A stretch of DNA of 16,574 nucleotides from Campylobacteraceae bacterium (GCA_031259875.1 JAIRKW010000038.1:1-16574); one strand, 5' to 3'. Positions 6,352 through 14,167 are shown, numbered from the stretch's first letter. Notes: generated by a model not told the origin, from the letters alone. Translations and numbers: made by a program.

Positions 6352-7115
6352 AACACTTTTACCCTCATATTACTTATCGCTATCTTGCCCGCAAGTTCAT
6401 ACTCGTAAATTTTATCGCCAAACTTTTTCAGGCACTCATTTAAATCAGTATTTTTAGAGCAAAATACAAGCAATTCATCTTTAGTATCGGAAATTTTCGT
6501 ATCCAACGGTGCAAATATCTTCACAAATTCACTTAAATCTTCAATGACTAATGCTTGTTTATTTTTCACAAGCTGTGCTGTACCTTCACTCTCGCCTATT
6601 CTATGTGCAAATACATATATCGGTATGCCGCACTTTAAAGCATATTCCGCACTTCTTAATGAACCGCTTTTTAAATCAGCCTGCGCTATAACAAGTGCAC
6701 TTGAAAGTGCTGTCACAATACGGTTCCTTAATACAAAATTATATTTTGAAATAGGCGAATTTTGAGCGTATTCACTTAAAAGCAAACCGCGATTTGCAAT
6801 CTCCTTTAAAAGCACGCTATTGACTTTGGGATAAAATACATTAAGAGGCGTGGGCAGTACAGCTATCGTATTTGGCATAGCGCCCCTATGAGCCGCAGCA
6901 TCCACTCCTACCGCGCCGCCGCTTACAACAACAATGCCAGCACTGCTCAGCATAGAGCTTAATTTTTCGGTCATATGTTTTGTGTACAAAAGAGCTTTTC
7001 TGCTGCCCACAACAGCAATGCAAGTACGCTCTAAAAGTTTCAAATTGCCCGCCGCATAAAGCTCTTTTACGGGTTCTTTCAACTCCAAAAGTTTATGTGG
7101 TATCGCTATTTTCAT
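6348..7115 (-). CDS. dprA: DNA-processing protein DprA (natural transformation)
   Basis: DprA binds incoming single-stranded DNA during natural transformation and loads RecA. The roughly 255-residue protein consists of the Rossmann-fold core, with VVGSRK, VVSGGAVGVDAAAHRGA, YPKVN, LLLSEYA and the signature FVLRNRIVTALS, then SGSLRSAEYAL and GTAQLV. A short C-terminal region ending YEYELAGKIAISNMRV resembles the winged-helix domain. The N-terminal SAM-like domain of longer DprA proteins is missing, as is common in Campylobacterota. A GTG at 7118 precedes the ATG at 7115. I prefer the ATG, which overlaps the upstream stop by 1 nt (TGATG) and has GAAAGA about 7 nt before it. Its presence suggests competence. 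Confidence 0.95.
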   Translation of the reverse strand: MKIAIPHKLLELKEPVKELYAAGNLKLLERTCIAVVGSRKALLYTKHMTEKLSSMLSSAGIVVVSGGAVGVDAAAHRGAMPNTIAVLPTPLNVFYPKVNSVLLKEIANRGLLLSEYAQNSPISKYNFVLRNRIVTALSSALVIAQADLKSGSLRSAEYALKCGIPIYVFAHRIGESEGTAQLVKNKQALVIEDLSEFVKIFAPLDTKISDTKDELLVFCSKNTDLNECLKKFGDKIYEYELAGKIAISNMRVKVL

Positions 7116-8029
7116 CACAAATCTTTCAGATAAACAACTTCCACATCTTTTAAAACTTCCAATGAATTCGCTATCACATCGAGTGTTTTATCATGCGGAT
7201 GACCTATCGCGATAGCAAAACCTCTCTCTTTAGCTTTGTTTACAGCAACCATAAGCTGGGCTTTTATCGCTTTTTCTTCTATTTCATTATCCAAAAAGAC
7301 ATCTCTTTGGAGCAGTTTTCTGCCCTGCTTGGCAAAAATTTCCGGCGCTTTTGTCTGCGCTATGGTTCTGCTGTCTACAAATATCAAATCCAATTCATCC
7401 ATAGCGTCAATTAATCTTCTCATAGCCGCCAAATCGGCTGTAAATTTACTGCCTGTGTGGTTGTTATAATACACAGCACGCGGAAATTGCTGTTTGAAAC
7501 GAGAAAGTTTTTCAAGAATCTCGTCATAACTGTCACTCACTAAAATCGTAACTGATTCGGGACGTTCAAAATTCACAGCTTCCAACGGCAAATGCACCAT
7601 ATAAAATTCGCATTTTTTTGCCAACTTTTCCGAAAATGGCGTTTCCAGCTTCGGCGGCAAAAATGATGGTGTAATATTAAGCGGTATGGATAAAATCTTC
7701 TTCACCTGTTTTGGAAATGTAACGTCATCTATGATAATCGCAAGCTTTGGTTTTACAGAAGGGGCAACAAGGGCAGATGTTTCATTGTCTGTATCTGTCG
7801 TATTTGCCAAAACATACGGCAGTGTCGGAGATATTAGGGTTTGATTTTTTGAGACACTTGTGTTTGGTAATGCAAGCGGATTTTGCATTATATACGTTAA
7901 TGCTATCACAATACTCGTGATCGATAATAAAATTACTGCCCAAACAGCTATAACATGCAACTTTAGTATTTTGAATTTTTTAGTTTTTCTTTTGCGTTTT
8001 GGGACGCTTTTTTTGGGGGTTCGTATCAA
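7115..8029 (-). CDS. Divergent polysaccharide deacetylase family protein, membrane anchored
   Basis: A 304-residue protein of the divergent polysaccharide deacetylase family (DUF610), whose substrate is not established. A basic N-terminus (PKRKRKTKK) precedes one membrane helix at about residues 25-48, then a low-complexity linker to about 90, so the catalytic domain should face the periplasm. The domain has LAIIIDD (D101, D102), MVHLPLE (H146), YYNNHTGSKF (H191), FVDSRT and AIGHPHD (H277, H279), the usual metal and acid/base positions. The start is TTG, supported by AAGGAT 5 nt upstream. It follows ilvC after a 65-nt gap holding a hairpin and overlaps dprA by 1 nt. The same neighbour order occurs, from memory, in Campylobacter. 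Confidence 0.92.
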   Translation of the reverse strand: MIRTPKKSVPKRKRKTKKFKILKLHVIAVWAVILLSITSIVIALTYIMQNPLALPNTSVSKNQTLISPTLPYVLANTTDTDNETSALVAPSVKPKLAIIIDDVTFPKQVKKILSIPLNITPSFLPPKLETPFSEKLAKKCEFYMVHLPLEAVNFERPESVTILVSDSYDEILEKLSRFKQQFPRAVYYNNHTGSKFTADLAAMRRLIDAMDELDLIFVDSRTIAQTKAPEIFAKQGRKLLQRDVFLDNEIEEKAIKAQLMVAVNKAKERGFAIAIGHPHDKTLDVIANSLEVLKDVEVVYLKDL

Positions 8030-8043
8030 AAATATCCTTATAT

Positions 8044-8100
8044 AAACTAATATTGGGTAAACCCGCTAAAGACGCGAATTTACCCAAAAAATATTAGTTT
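8044..8100 (-). terminator. Long interrupted hairpin at the end of ilvC
   Basis: Outer arms 8044-8054 and 8090-8100 are 11-bp exact complements; inner arms 8055-8061 (GGGTAAA) and 8079-8085 add 7 bp, and CGC/GCG (8064-8066/8074-8076) close the loop. The only break is AAAA at 8086-8089. The ilvC stop codon lies inside the outer arm. On the minus strand the hairpin ends in AATATTAGTTT, a weak U-tract, so termination may be partial and allow read-through into the deacetylase-dprA genes. Confidence 0.6.
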
Positions 8101-9116
8101 TTATCTCTGTTGATAATTTTGCCGGCACTTATCCAAGGCATCATGGCACGAAGTTTTCTACCAGTTTGTTCCAATAAAGAGTTATCTGTTCTTGCTCGCT
8201 CAGCATTCATTCTTGTGTATCCCGCTTTACGCTCAAGTATAAAATCTTTGGCAAATTGTCCGTTTTGTATCTCTAAAAGGATTTGTTTCATCGCTTTTTT
8301 TGCTTCGCAGCTGACAATACGCGGACCGCTGACATAATCGCCGTATTCTGCCGTATTTGAGATAGAGTATCTCATATCGCCAATACCACCTTGATACATC
8401 AAATCAACGATTAATTTTAACTCGTGCAAACATTCAAAATATGCCATCTCAGGTTCATACCCGGCCTCTACCAAAGTCTCAAATCCTGCCTGCACCAAAG
8501 ATGTTACGCCGCCGCATAGAACTGCCTGCTCGCCAAAAAGGTCGGTTTCCGTCTCATCTTTAAATGTTGTTTCGATAATTCCGGTTCGTCCTCCACCGAT
8601 AGCAGACGCATAACTTAAAGCTATAGCTTTGGCATTGCCGCTTGCATCCTGCTCAACAGCAATCAAATCAGGAATTCCGCCGCCGTTTTTAAACTCATTT
8701 CGCACCGTATGCCCAGGAGCTTTTGGAGCTATCATGATGACATCTATATCTTTTTTAGGGATAATCTGACCAAAATGTATATTAAATCCGTGTCCGAACG
8801 CGATAGCTGCGCCCCCTTTCAGGTTTGGCTCAATTTCAGCCTTGTAAACATCTGCTTGAAGCTCGTCTGGAAGCAGTATCATAACAACATCGGCTATCTT
8901 CACGGCATCGCCTACACTTAATACTTGAAAACCTTTCTCTTCGGCTTTTTTCCACGAACCCCCATTTTTTTTCAAGCCTACTACAACATCGACGCCGCTG
9001 TCTCTTAGGTTTTCAGCGTGCGCATGCCCTTGGCTTCCAAAACCTATCATAGCAACTTTTTTCTTTTGAATAATGCTCAAATCGCAATCTTTATCGTAAT
9101 AAACGGTAATTGCCAT
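8094..9116 (-). CDS. ilvC: Ketol-acid reductoisomerase (NAD(P)H)
   Basis: IlvC converts 2-acetolactate and 2-aceto-2-hydroxybutyrate to the dihydroxy acids of valine, leucine and isoleucine synthesis, using Mg2+ and NADPH. The 340-residue size is that of the short class I enzyme. It has the dinucleotide fingerprint GFGSQGHAHAENL (residues 25-37), the cofactor loop GLKKNGGSW, APKAPGHTVR (130-139) and the metal-binding D192 and E196 (TDLFGEQ) with E228 and E232 (ECLHELKLIVD). YQGGIGDMRYSISNTAEYGD is typical of the family C-terminal knot. AAGGGA precedes the ATG by about 7 nt. The gene is divergent from rnr and ends in a long hairpin. Confidence 0.98.
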   Translation of the reverse strand: MAITVYYDKDCDLSIIQKKKVAMIGFGSQGHAHAENLRDSGVDVVVGLKKNGGSWKKAEEKGFQVLSVGDAVKIADVVMILLPDELQADVYKAEIEPNLKGGAAIAFGHGFNIHFGQIIPKKDIDVIMIAPKAPGHTVRNEFKNGGGIPDLIAVEQDASGNAKAIALSYASAIGGGRTGIIETTFKDETETDLFGEQAVLCGGVTSLVQAGFETLVEAGYEPEMAYFECLHELKLIVDLMYQGGIGDMRYSISNTAEYGDYVSGPRIVSCEAKKAMKQILLEIQNGQFAKDFILERKAGYTRMNAERARTDNSLLEQTGRKLRAMMPWISAGKIINRDKN

Positions 9117-9147
9117 CTCAAATCCCTTTAGGTAAATTTTAGGGAAT

Positions 9148-9153
9148 ATTTTA
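9148..9153 (-). promoter_or_regulatory. Candidate -10 box for ilvC
   Basis: On the minus strand GATAAAAT lies 32 nt before the ilvC ATG in the 126-bp divergent region. No leader peptide, T-box or other attenuator could be seen in the short leader. Confidence 0.4.
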
Positions 9154-9204
9154 TCGTATTTGACTTAGCCGATACTTTGAAAAAGTAATCCGTAAAGGTT
9201 TTGT

Positions 9205-9213
9205 GGTACAATA
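9205..9213 (+). promoter_or_regulatory. Candidate extended -10 promoter of rnr-holA
   Basis: TGGTACAAT fits an extended -10 element 30 nt before the TTG start of rnr. The ribosome binding site AAGG is at 9232-9235. Confidence 0.5.
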
Positions 9214-9242
9214 CGGTTTATTTTGAGTAAAAAGGTACGATT

Positions 9243-11192
9243 TTGGGCAACGCGAAATCGCTTCTGTTGTCGCTTACCGAAGGGTTGGACGCTGACAAAA
9301 TTGACAAAGCGCATATAACTCTTTTGGATGAAATGACACGCAAAAATATCATAAAACAGCGTAAAAATATCTATAAATTTAATGCAGACTACCGCGCCGG
9401 CAAACTTGACGTCGCGTTAAACGGCACCGGTTATCTGGAAACCTTTGGACGCGAAGACAAAAAAGACCTCATCATTGAGCCAAAAGATTTAGGCAGTGCA
9501 GCAAAAGGCGATATTGTCGTAGTCAAAAGATTTTTTTCCAAAAACGGCAGAGTAAAAGCAAAAGTAGTTCTTATCATTCAAAAAGGCTTTTTAACTTATG
9601 TCGGCGTTACCAAAAACATAAACAACACCGCAGTCGTTCAAAATATAAAAACAGCCGTCCCTATCACTGTTGCAGCGTCGCAAAAATCTTTAAAACAGCT
9701 CCCGCAGGGCACGCTTTTGAAGATAGAAAGCACTACCGGAATTATCAAAGAAGTTTTAGGTGTTTTAAGCGATGCGGCGACGGATGAAAAAATCTCTTTG
9801 GCGCTTTATGACAAAGAGGAATTTTTCAGCGCACAAAGTGAAGACGAAGCAAAAAGTCACGGAAGCAGCGTAGACAAATCTTTTTATCCGAATAGACTTG
9901 ATTTGACGCATCTGCCGTTTTGCACTATTGACCCAAATGATGCAAAAGATTTTGACGATGCAATATATTTTGATGAAAAAAACTATACTATATATATAGC
10001 AATTGCTGATGTGAGCGAATATGTATATCCTTTCGGCTTCATAGATAAAGAGGCAAAAAACAGAGGCTTTTCCATCTATTTTCCGCACAAATCAATCCCT
10101 ATGCTGCCAAGAACTTTGAGCGAAAATATCTGTTCGCTCAAACCAAATGAAGACAGATTGGCTTTTGGCTTCAAGATAGTTTTGGATAAAATGACTTTAG
10201 AGCCAAAAACAGAAGAGCTTTTTGAAGGAGTTATTAATTCCAAAAAAAGATACACCTATGAGCTTGCGGATAGATTTTTAGACGACTCTAAAAAAGGCGA
10301 AGATGATACCGATAAAAAGATACTTTCTTGGCTAAAACCGCTTTTTTTACTTACCGAAAAACTCCGCGAAAAAAGATTGCGAAATGCTTTTAATTTTCAC
10401 TCCAATGAGATAAGAATAAATCTGGACAAAGCGCAAAATATCGTCTCTACAACTGTTGAAAAAGAAACGCCCTCGCATGCGCTTATAGAAGAGTGCATGC
10501 TGTTGGCAAACAAAGCTGCCGCCAAAAGAATAAAATATGGTATTTTCCGCACACATGAACCGCCTTCATTTGAAAAAATAGAAAAACTTTTAAATGACTT
10601 ATCCCTTATCGGCATAGAAGCAAAATTTAATCCAAATATTCCAGCTCTTATCCGCGCTATACAAACGCAGTCAAACGAAATAGGCTTGCTGGCCGATGTG
10701 GACAGATTAATTATCAAAAGCCAAAAACAAGCCTGCTATACGCCTGACAATAAAGGACATTTTGGGCTTGGATTTGACATATACAGTCATTTTACATCGC
10801 CGATACGCCGATACAGCGACCTCATACTGCACCGCCTTTTAAAAGCACAAATAAAAAATGAGGAGAAGCTGGCGAAATTTCAGCTGGAAAATATCGCAAG
10901 CGAGTGCGAAAGCTTAAGCGAACTTGAAAGAGAAGCAGACAAAGTCGCATGGGATTTTATGGATAGAAAATTTGCCAGATATGCTGCGCAAAATATCGGT
11001 AAATGTTTTACATGCAAAGTAACAGAACTTGGCAAAATCCCAATGGCTGTACTCGACGACGAATTAAAGGGAGCCAGAATATTTTTAACGGACGATAATG
11101 TCGAGTTGTTTGAAAATGTGAGTGTACAAATTATCCAAAGCGATATAGCCTCCGCAAAAATAATCGGCAAAATTATAAAAAGGCTTGATTGA
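9243..11192 (+). CDS. rnr: Ribonuclease R (RNB-domain 3'-5' exoribonuclease)
   Basis: A 649-residue processive 3'-5' exoribonuclease that degrades structured RNA. The RNB catalytic core begins near residue 218 with RLDLTHLPFCTIDP; the metal-binding motif DPNDAKDFDDA lies around 229-239. FPHKSIPMLPRTLSENICSL, RTHEPPS, FTSPIRRYSDLILHRLL and the C-terminal FTCKVTELGKIPMAVLDD (S1-like start) follow. The N-terminal part holds a cold-shock-like region. It is shorter than the enterobacterial enzyme, matching my recollection of Campylobacterota RNase R. The start is TTG, with AAGG 7 nt upstream; no ATG lies near the N-terminus in frame until codon 30. The stop overlaps the holA ATG by 1 nt. Confidence 0.96.
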   Translation: MGNAKSLLLSLTEGLDADKIDKAHITLLDEMTRKNIIKQRKNIYKFNADYRAGKLDVALNGTGYLETFGREDKKDLIIEPKDLGSAAKGDIVVVKRFFSKNGRVKAKVVLIIQKGFLTYVGVTKNINNTAVVQNIKTAVPITVAASQKSLKQLPQGTLLKIESTTGIIKEVLGVLSDAATDEKISLALYDKEEFFSAQSEDEAKSHGSSVDKSFYPNRLDLTHLPFCTIDPNDAKDFDDAIYFDEKNYTIYIAIADVSEYVYPFGFIDKEAKNRGFSIYFPHKSIPMLPRTLSENICSLKPNEDRLAFGFKIVLDKMTLEPKTEELFEGVINSKKRYTYELADRFLDDSKKGEDDTDKKILSWLKPLFLLTEKLREKRLRNAFNFHSNEIRINLDKAQNIVSTTVEKETPSHALIEECMLLANKAAAKRIKYGIFRTHEPPSFEKIEKLLNDLSLIGIEAKFNPNIPALIRAIQTQSNEIGLLADVDRLIIKSQKQACYTPDNKGHFGLGFDIYSHFTSPIRRYSDLILHRLLKAQIKNEEKLAKFQLENIASECESLSELEREADKVAWDFMDRKFARYAAQNIGKCFTCKVTELGKIPMAVLDDELKGARIFLTDDNVELFENVSVQIIQSDIASAKIIGKIIKRLD

Positions 11193-12166
11193 TGTATAAA
11201 AGAGACTTTGATTTACTGCTCTCTTCCAAAAATATTCCGCGGACGATTTTTTTATACGGCGCGTGCGATTATCAGCTCTCTCTTTTGGAAGATGAGATTT
11301 TAAAATCATGGGGAGAAGGCGAAATTTTGAAGTTTTACTTTGACGAGTATGACTTTAAAAGCGCAAAATCTTATTTGAGTCAATCTTCGCTTTTTGGGGA
11401 TAAAAACATAGCGCTTTTAAAACTTGAAAAAGCTCCGCCGCAAAAAGAGATTGAAGAACTTGTAAAACTTTGCGAAAAAAACGACATAAATCATCTGCTG
11501 TTTGTGTTTTACGGCGAAGATGCTAAAGCAAAGGACATCGCTAAGGCGTTTGGCAAATCATTTGTAAGAGTATTTAAACCAAATCCGAGCGAAGCTATAA
11601 AATTTTTAAGCAATGAAGCAAAAAAGAGAGACCTCAACATAAGCAGTTTTGTTTTGCAAAATCTATACGCCGTGCAAAATGAAAACCTCTCTTTGGCAGT
11701 CAGCGAACTTTCAAAATTATCACTTTTAAATAAAGAGATAACCATCGCCGATATAGACAATCTCGTGTTTGGTATGGGCAATGTAGAACTTGAGACATTC
11801 ATTGTTAAATTATTAGGCAGTGAAAAAATCATCTCCCTTTATAAAACAATAAACGAGAGCGGAACTGTTGATGAGATAAGACTCATAAATGCGATACAAT
11901 CACACCTTTCTCAACTCTTTTTATTTCACGCATACATCAAAATGAACGGTTCTTTTGATGCTGAAAAGATTTTGGGGCACCCTCTGCCTCCGCAGATTGC
12001 CAAACAACGCTCTGAAACAGCAATGCGCATTAAGCTAAAAACTTTCAGCAGCCTTTTTAAGGTTTTGATAAATGCTGAGTTTGCCCTTAAGACAAATTCA
12101 AATTTGGACAAAGAGAGTTATATGCTCTCAACACTTTTGGAAATACAAGAGTGTTTAAAAGACTAA
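11192..12166 (+). CDS. holA: DNA polymerase III delta subunit
   Basis: HolA is the clamp-loader subunit that opens the beta sliding clamp. The 324-residue product is of family length and begins MYKRDFDLLL, then FLYGACDYQLSLLEDEIL, where other members have the degenerate nucleotide-binding region, and SSLFGDKNIALLKLEK, the clamp-binding part. Later come NENLSLAVSELSKLSLL (EL-KL motif of the family) and the C-terminal collar helices with QSHLSQLFLFHAYIK and HPLPPQIAKQ. I chose the ATG at 11192, which overlaps the rnr stop (TGATG); a TTG at 11189 is one codon upstream. Co-transcription with rnr is very likely. The stop overlaps the end of a convergent gene remnant. Confidence 0.95.
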   Translation: MYKRDFDLLLSSKNIPRTIFLYGACDYQLSLLEDEILKSWGEGEILKFYFDEYDFKSAKSYLSQSSLFGDKNIALLKLEKAPPQKEIEELVKLCEKNDINHLLFVFYGEDAKAKDIAKAFGKSFVRVFKPNPSEAIKFLSNEAKKRDLNISSFVLQNLYAVQNENLSLAVSELSKLSLLNKEITIADIDNLVFGMGNVELETFIVKLLGSEKIISLYKTINESGTVDEIRLINAIQSHLSQLFLFHAYIKMNGSFDAEKILGHPLPPQIAKQRSETAMRIKLKTFSSLFKVLINAEFALKTNSNLDKESYMLSTLLEIQECLKD

Positions 12167-12450
12167 AAGTGTGCCGGCATTTGAAGAGGCTGCCTGCCCA
12201 TTCCGCTTTTAAAAAACACAATCGGAGCTTAAAAAGATATGCAACATCTCTTTGCTGCCAAGCGAAAGTTTTTTGAAAACACTTAAGTGGGCAATCTCTT
12301 TGATACGTGATATAGACGATGATAAAACATCAGCAGCACGATAGATTGTCCTCTATATTTATCCAAACCGATATCCTCTATTTTGTTATTGTGAGCGCGG
12401 CAATATATCCTTCCATTCATCATTATAAATGAAGAAAAACTGTTACGGCA
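12163..12450 (-). pseudogene. Frameshifted remnant of an unidentified gene
   Basis: On the minus strand three pieces join into one protein-like sequence: MNGRIYCRAHNNKIEDIGL...GQSI in one frame (12420 to about 12340), then RAADVLSSSISRIKEIAHL...LGSKEMLHIFLSSDCVF, then SGMGRQPLQMPAHF and a stop at 12163-12165. The last shift falls at an A6 run (12211-12216 on the plus strand); removing one base restores VFKSGMG. The first shift is near 12340. The coding-like region seems to go on to about 12450, where a palindromic repeat begins. I do not recognise the family; the mix of helical SRIKEIAHL and the conserved-looking MGRQPLQMP tail suggests a real ancestral protein. The intact genes next to it make sequencing error less likely than decay, but homopolymer errors cannot be excluded. 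Confidence 0.55.
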
Positions 12451-12455
12451 TACTA

Positions 12456-12489
12456 TCATTGCGAGCTGACAAAGTCAGTGTGGCAATCC
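12456..12489 (+). repeat. REP-like palindrome, copy 1
   Basis: TCATTGCGAG and GTGGCAATCC flank the perfect inner stem CTGAC-AAA-GTCAG; ATTGC and GCAAT form the outer stem. This is the widespread CATTGCGAG...GCAATCC dispersed palindrome type. Confidence 0.65.
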
Positions 12490-12566
12490 GAAAATACACA
12501 AGCATTTCACCCTTTTGTCATTTTTGCAAAAATTTAGAACAAAATATTTTGCAAACACAGCTTTTT

Positions 12567-12587
12567 GTCATTGTGCTAACAGCACCC
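12567..12587 (+). repeat. Degenerate REP-like palindrome, copy 2
   Basis: GTCATTGTGCTAACAGCACCC contains the 5-bp stem GTGCT-AAC-AGCAC after the GTCATTG lead seen in the other copies; the GCAATCC end is missing. Confidence 0.4.
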
Positions 12588-12593
12588 TTTTTT

Positions 12594-12625
12594 CGTCATT
12601 ATGGGCAAAGCACAGCAATCCATGG
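12594..12625 (+). repeat. Degenerate REP-like palindrome, copy 3
   Basis: CGTCATTATGGGC...CAGCAATCCATGG retains both conserved ends (CGTCATT and GCAATCC) at the usual distance, with a mutated centre. Confidence 0.5.
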
Positions 12626-12732
12626 AGACGAAGTCGTTTAATTAACTTTTTGAACTGCTTCTTTTAATTTACAGTGCAAAAATATCTGCAATTGAAAATC
12701 CAAAGCTTAGAATTTGAACACTTCGTGTGACT

Positions 12733-12767
12733 GGATTGCCGCGCTGCTAATACTCCTCGCAATGACA
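12733..12767 (-). repeat. REP-like palindrome, copy 4, inverted
   Basis: On the minus strand TGTCATTGCGAGGAGTATTA runs into GCAGCGCGGCAATCC. It is a near-complete copy in the opposite orientation to copy 1. Further decayed traces occur at about 12806-12826 and 12864-12878. Confidence 0.65.
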
Positions 12768-12911
12768 GGGGAGGATAAATTTTACAATATATGTGAAGTT
12801 TGACTTTGTACTCTTTGTAATGACACCGAGACAAATTTATACAAAGATAGTTCATTCAACTCTGCGCATTCCTTGCAATAAAAGTTAACAATCGCAGCTA
12901 CTTCAGATAAT

Positions 12912-13133
12912 CTAATAATAATGACGAAAAAAGGTAGATTGACTTGCAATATATAGAAAATATGTGGGTTCTTGCCTGTCTGAAATAATAAACCATTTCA
13001 GCAACTCAATGCAGCGATGGCATAAATTAACTGTTATTATGTTGTAGATTTTCATCACTCTTGATATAGTTACGTCTCCATACAAAACCGCAGTTTCTGG
13101 ATATATATCTGTTTTTTCACTTTTTTGTTCCAT
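12912..13133 (-). pseudogene. Possible second gene remnant upstream of the repeat cluster
   Basis: On the minus strand an ATG at 13133 opens MEQKSEKTDIYPETAVLYGD followed by VTISRVMKIYNI. For about 40 residues this looks like ordinary coding sequence, then it turns into low-quality sequence (LCHRCIELLKWFII) and runs into the 17-bp inverted repeat. No ribosome binding site is visible. It may be the 5' end of the same gene whose 3' end lies at 12163-12450, split by the repeat cluster, or an unrelated fragment. No family recognised. Confidence 0.25.
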
Positions 13134-13269
13134 GCACGTCAATATAGACTTTACTTACAAAATTGTTTTAAAGCAAACAAAAACTGTCAAGCTCATAAAA
13201 CTTACTGCACAAAAGATACATCGAACATAAAAAGTAGTAAAATGCATCAACAAAACAAAAGGAGTTATA

Positions 13270-13794
13270 ATGGCGGATTCATTAGAGGCAGTATTGTCGG
13301 TTATTCGTGAGAGAAAGAGTGTCAGGAGTTTCAAAGACGGTGATAAAGCCATACCAAAAGAGACATTAGATGCAATCATAAAAGCCGCATTTGCCGCACC
13401 TTCGGCTGTAAATTTGCAGCCTTGGCATTTTATCATTATTGACAAGCGTGATATACTAAACGCTTTAGGCGATGGTTTGCCTTATGTAAAAATGATTTAT
13501 GACACCCCTGCAGCAATTGTCGTATGTGCTGACAGTACAATAAGTGAGCTTTATTGGATAGTTGACTGCGCTGCGGCTGCGCAAAATATTCTTTTAAGTG
13601 TCGAAGCGTTTGGGCTTGGCGCAGTATGGACAGCTGTTTATCCGCAAAAAGAGCGTATATCTTTTGTAAAAAAACTGCTAAATTTACCTGAAAATATCAT
13701 ACCGCTGAATGTCATACCGATAGGTTATCCAAAAGGCACAAATAAAGCAAAGGATAAATATAAAGCGAAAAAAGTGCATATAAACGGGTGGTAA
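13270..13794 (+). CDS. Nitroreductase family protein (FMN-dependent)
   Basis: A 174-residue flavin oxidoreductase of the nitroreductase fold. RERKSVRSF at residues 13-21 supplies the Arg/Ser that bind the FMN phosphate, APSAVNLQPWHFIII (43-57) is the second FMN contact, and AAAAQNILLSVEAFGLGAVW (about 99-118) followed by NVIPIGYPKG is the C-terminal half of the fold. Members reduce nitro compounds, quinones or flavins with NAD(P)H as homodimers; the true substrate here cannot be told. GGAGT lies 5 nt before the ATG, and TAAAAT at 13238-13243 is a possible -10 box. The gene is isolated between two gene-free stretches, and no Cys or extra domain hints at a special role. Confidence 0.93.
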   Translation: MADSLEAVLSVIRERKSVRSFKDGDKAIPKETLDAIIKAAFAAPSAVNLQPWHFIIIDKRDILNALGDGLPYVKMIYDTPAAIVVCADSTISELYWIVDCAAAAQNILLSVEAFGLGAVWTAVYPQKERISFVKKLLNLPENIIPLNVIPIGYPKGTNKAKDKYKAKKVHINGW

Positions 13795-13982
13795 CTTACC
13801 AATGAAGTAAAATAATTTTGTCTATTTGCCAATCGTCATACAAGGCGTAACTATTTACAAAACGATAATATACCTTAAATAAAACTTATCTATTATTTTG
13901 CATATAAACGGTAAAATTCTGTAAAAAGCATATGCAAGCATATGAAAAATGCAAAATTTTATGTTCTCCCGAACCCTTTTGA

Positions 13983-14002
13983 ATTCCCATTTACGCGGGA
14001 AT
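13983..14002. repeat. ATTCCC...GGGAAT palindrome
   Basis: ATTCCC (13983-13988) and GGGAAT (13997-14002) flank ATTTACGC. It resembles the dispersed ATTCCCGC...GGGAAT REP type of many proteobacteria, in decayed form. The rest of 13795-14088 shows only AT-rich sequence and a CATATGCAAGCATATG motif near 13930, with no gene. Confidence 0.4.
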
Positions 14003-14088
14003 AGCAAATATATATTACTGCTTTAAAGTCATAACGCATGACAAAAAATACGCTAAATATAAAAGTGAATTTAAAAATCACAACAACA

Positions 14089-14139
14089 AAATGCCGCTGT
14101 TTTTAAACTTTACCAGTGCCAATAAATTTTGCGGCATTT
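14089..14139 (-). terminator. Possible terminator after the GNAT/YiiX unit
   Basis: AAATGCCGC at 14089-14097 pairs perfectly with 14131-14139 (9 bp). On the minus strand the stem is followed by TTTTGTTGTTG, 28 nt past the stop at 14168. The loop is long (33 nt), which weakens the call. Confidence 0.4.
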
Positions 14140-14167
14140 ATCATCAAATCTGCAAAATGCACAAGTC

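Larger units (their letters stand above)
12586..12934. repeat. Region bounded by a 17-bp perfect inverted repeat, possible MITE-like element or REP pair
   Basis: CCTTTTTTCGTCATTAT at 12586-12602 recurs as its exact reverse complement at 12918-12934. The arms bound a 349-bp block holding REP-like copies 3 and 4 and no gene. Homology does not extend clearly into or beyond the arms, except for an ATTG placed similarly outside each arm. No target-site duplication was recognised. Confidence 0.4.

Noticed and set aside
12429..12855. Short open frames in both strands of the repeat cluster
   Set aside because: They run straight through REP-like palindromes, lack ribosome binding sites and show no protein-like composition.
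13928..13944. GCATATGCAAGCATATG short repeat
   Set aside because: Two CATATG palindromes close together in AT-rich DNA are too short to support a specific call.
12163..14167. tRNA or rRNA genes in the gene-free stretches
   Set aside because: No cloverleaf with a GGTTCGANTCC-type T arm or rRNA-like segment was found by eye.
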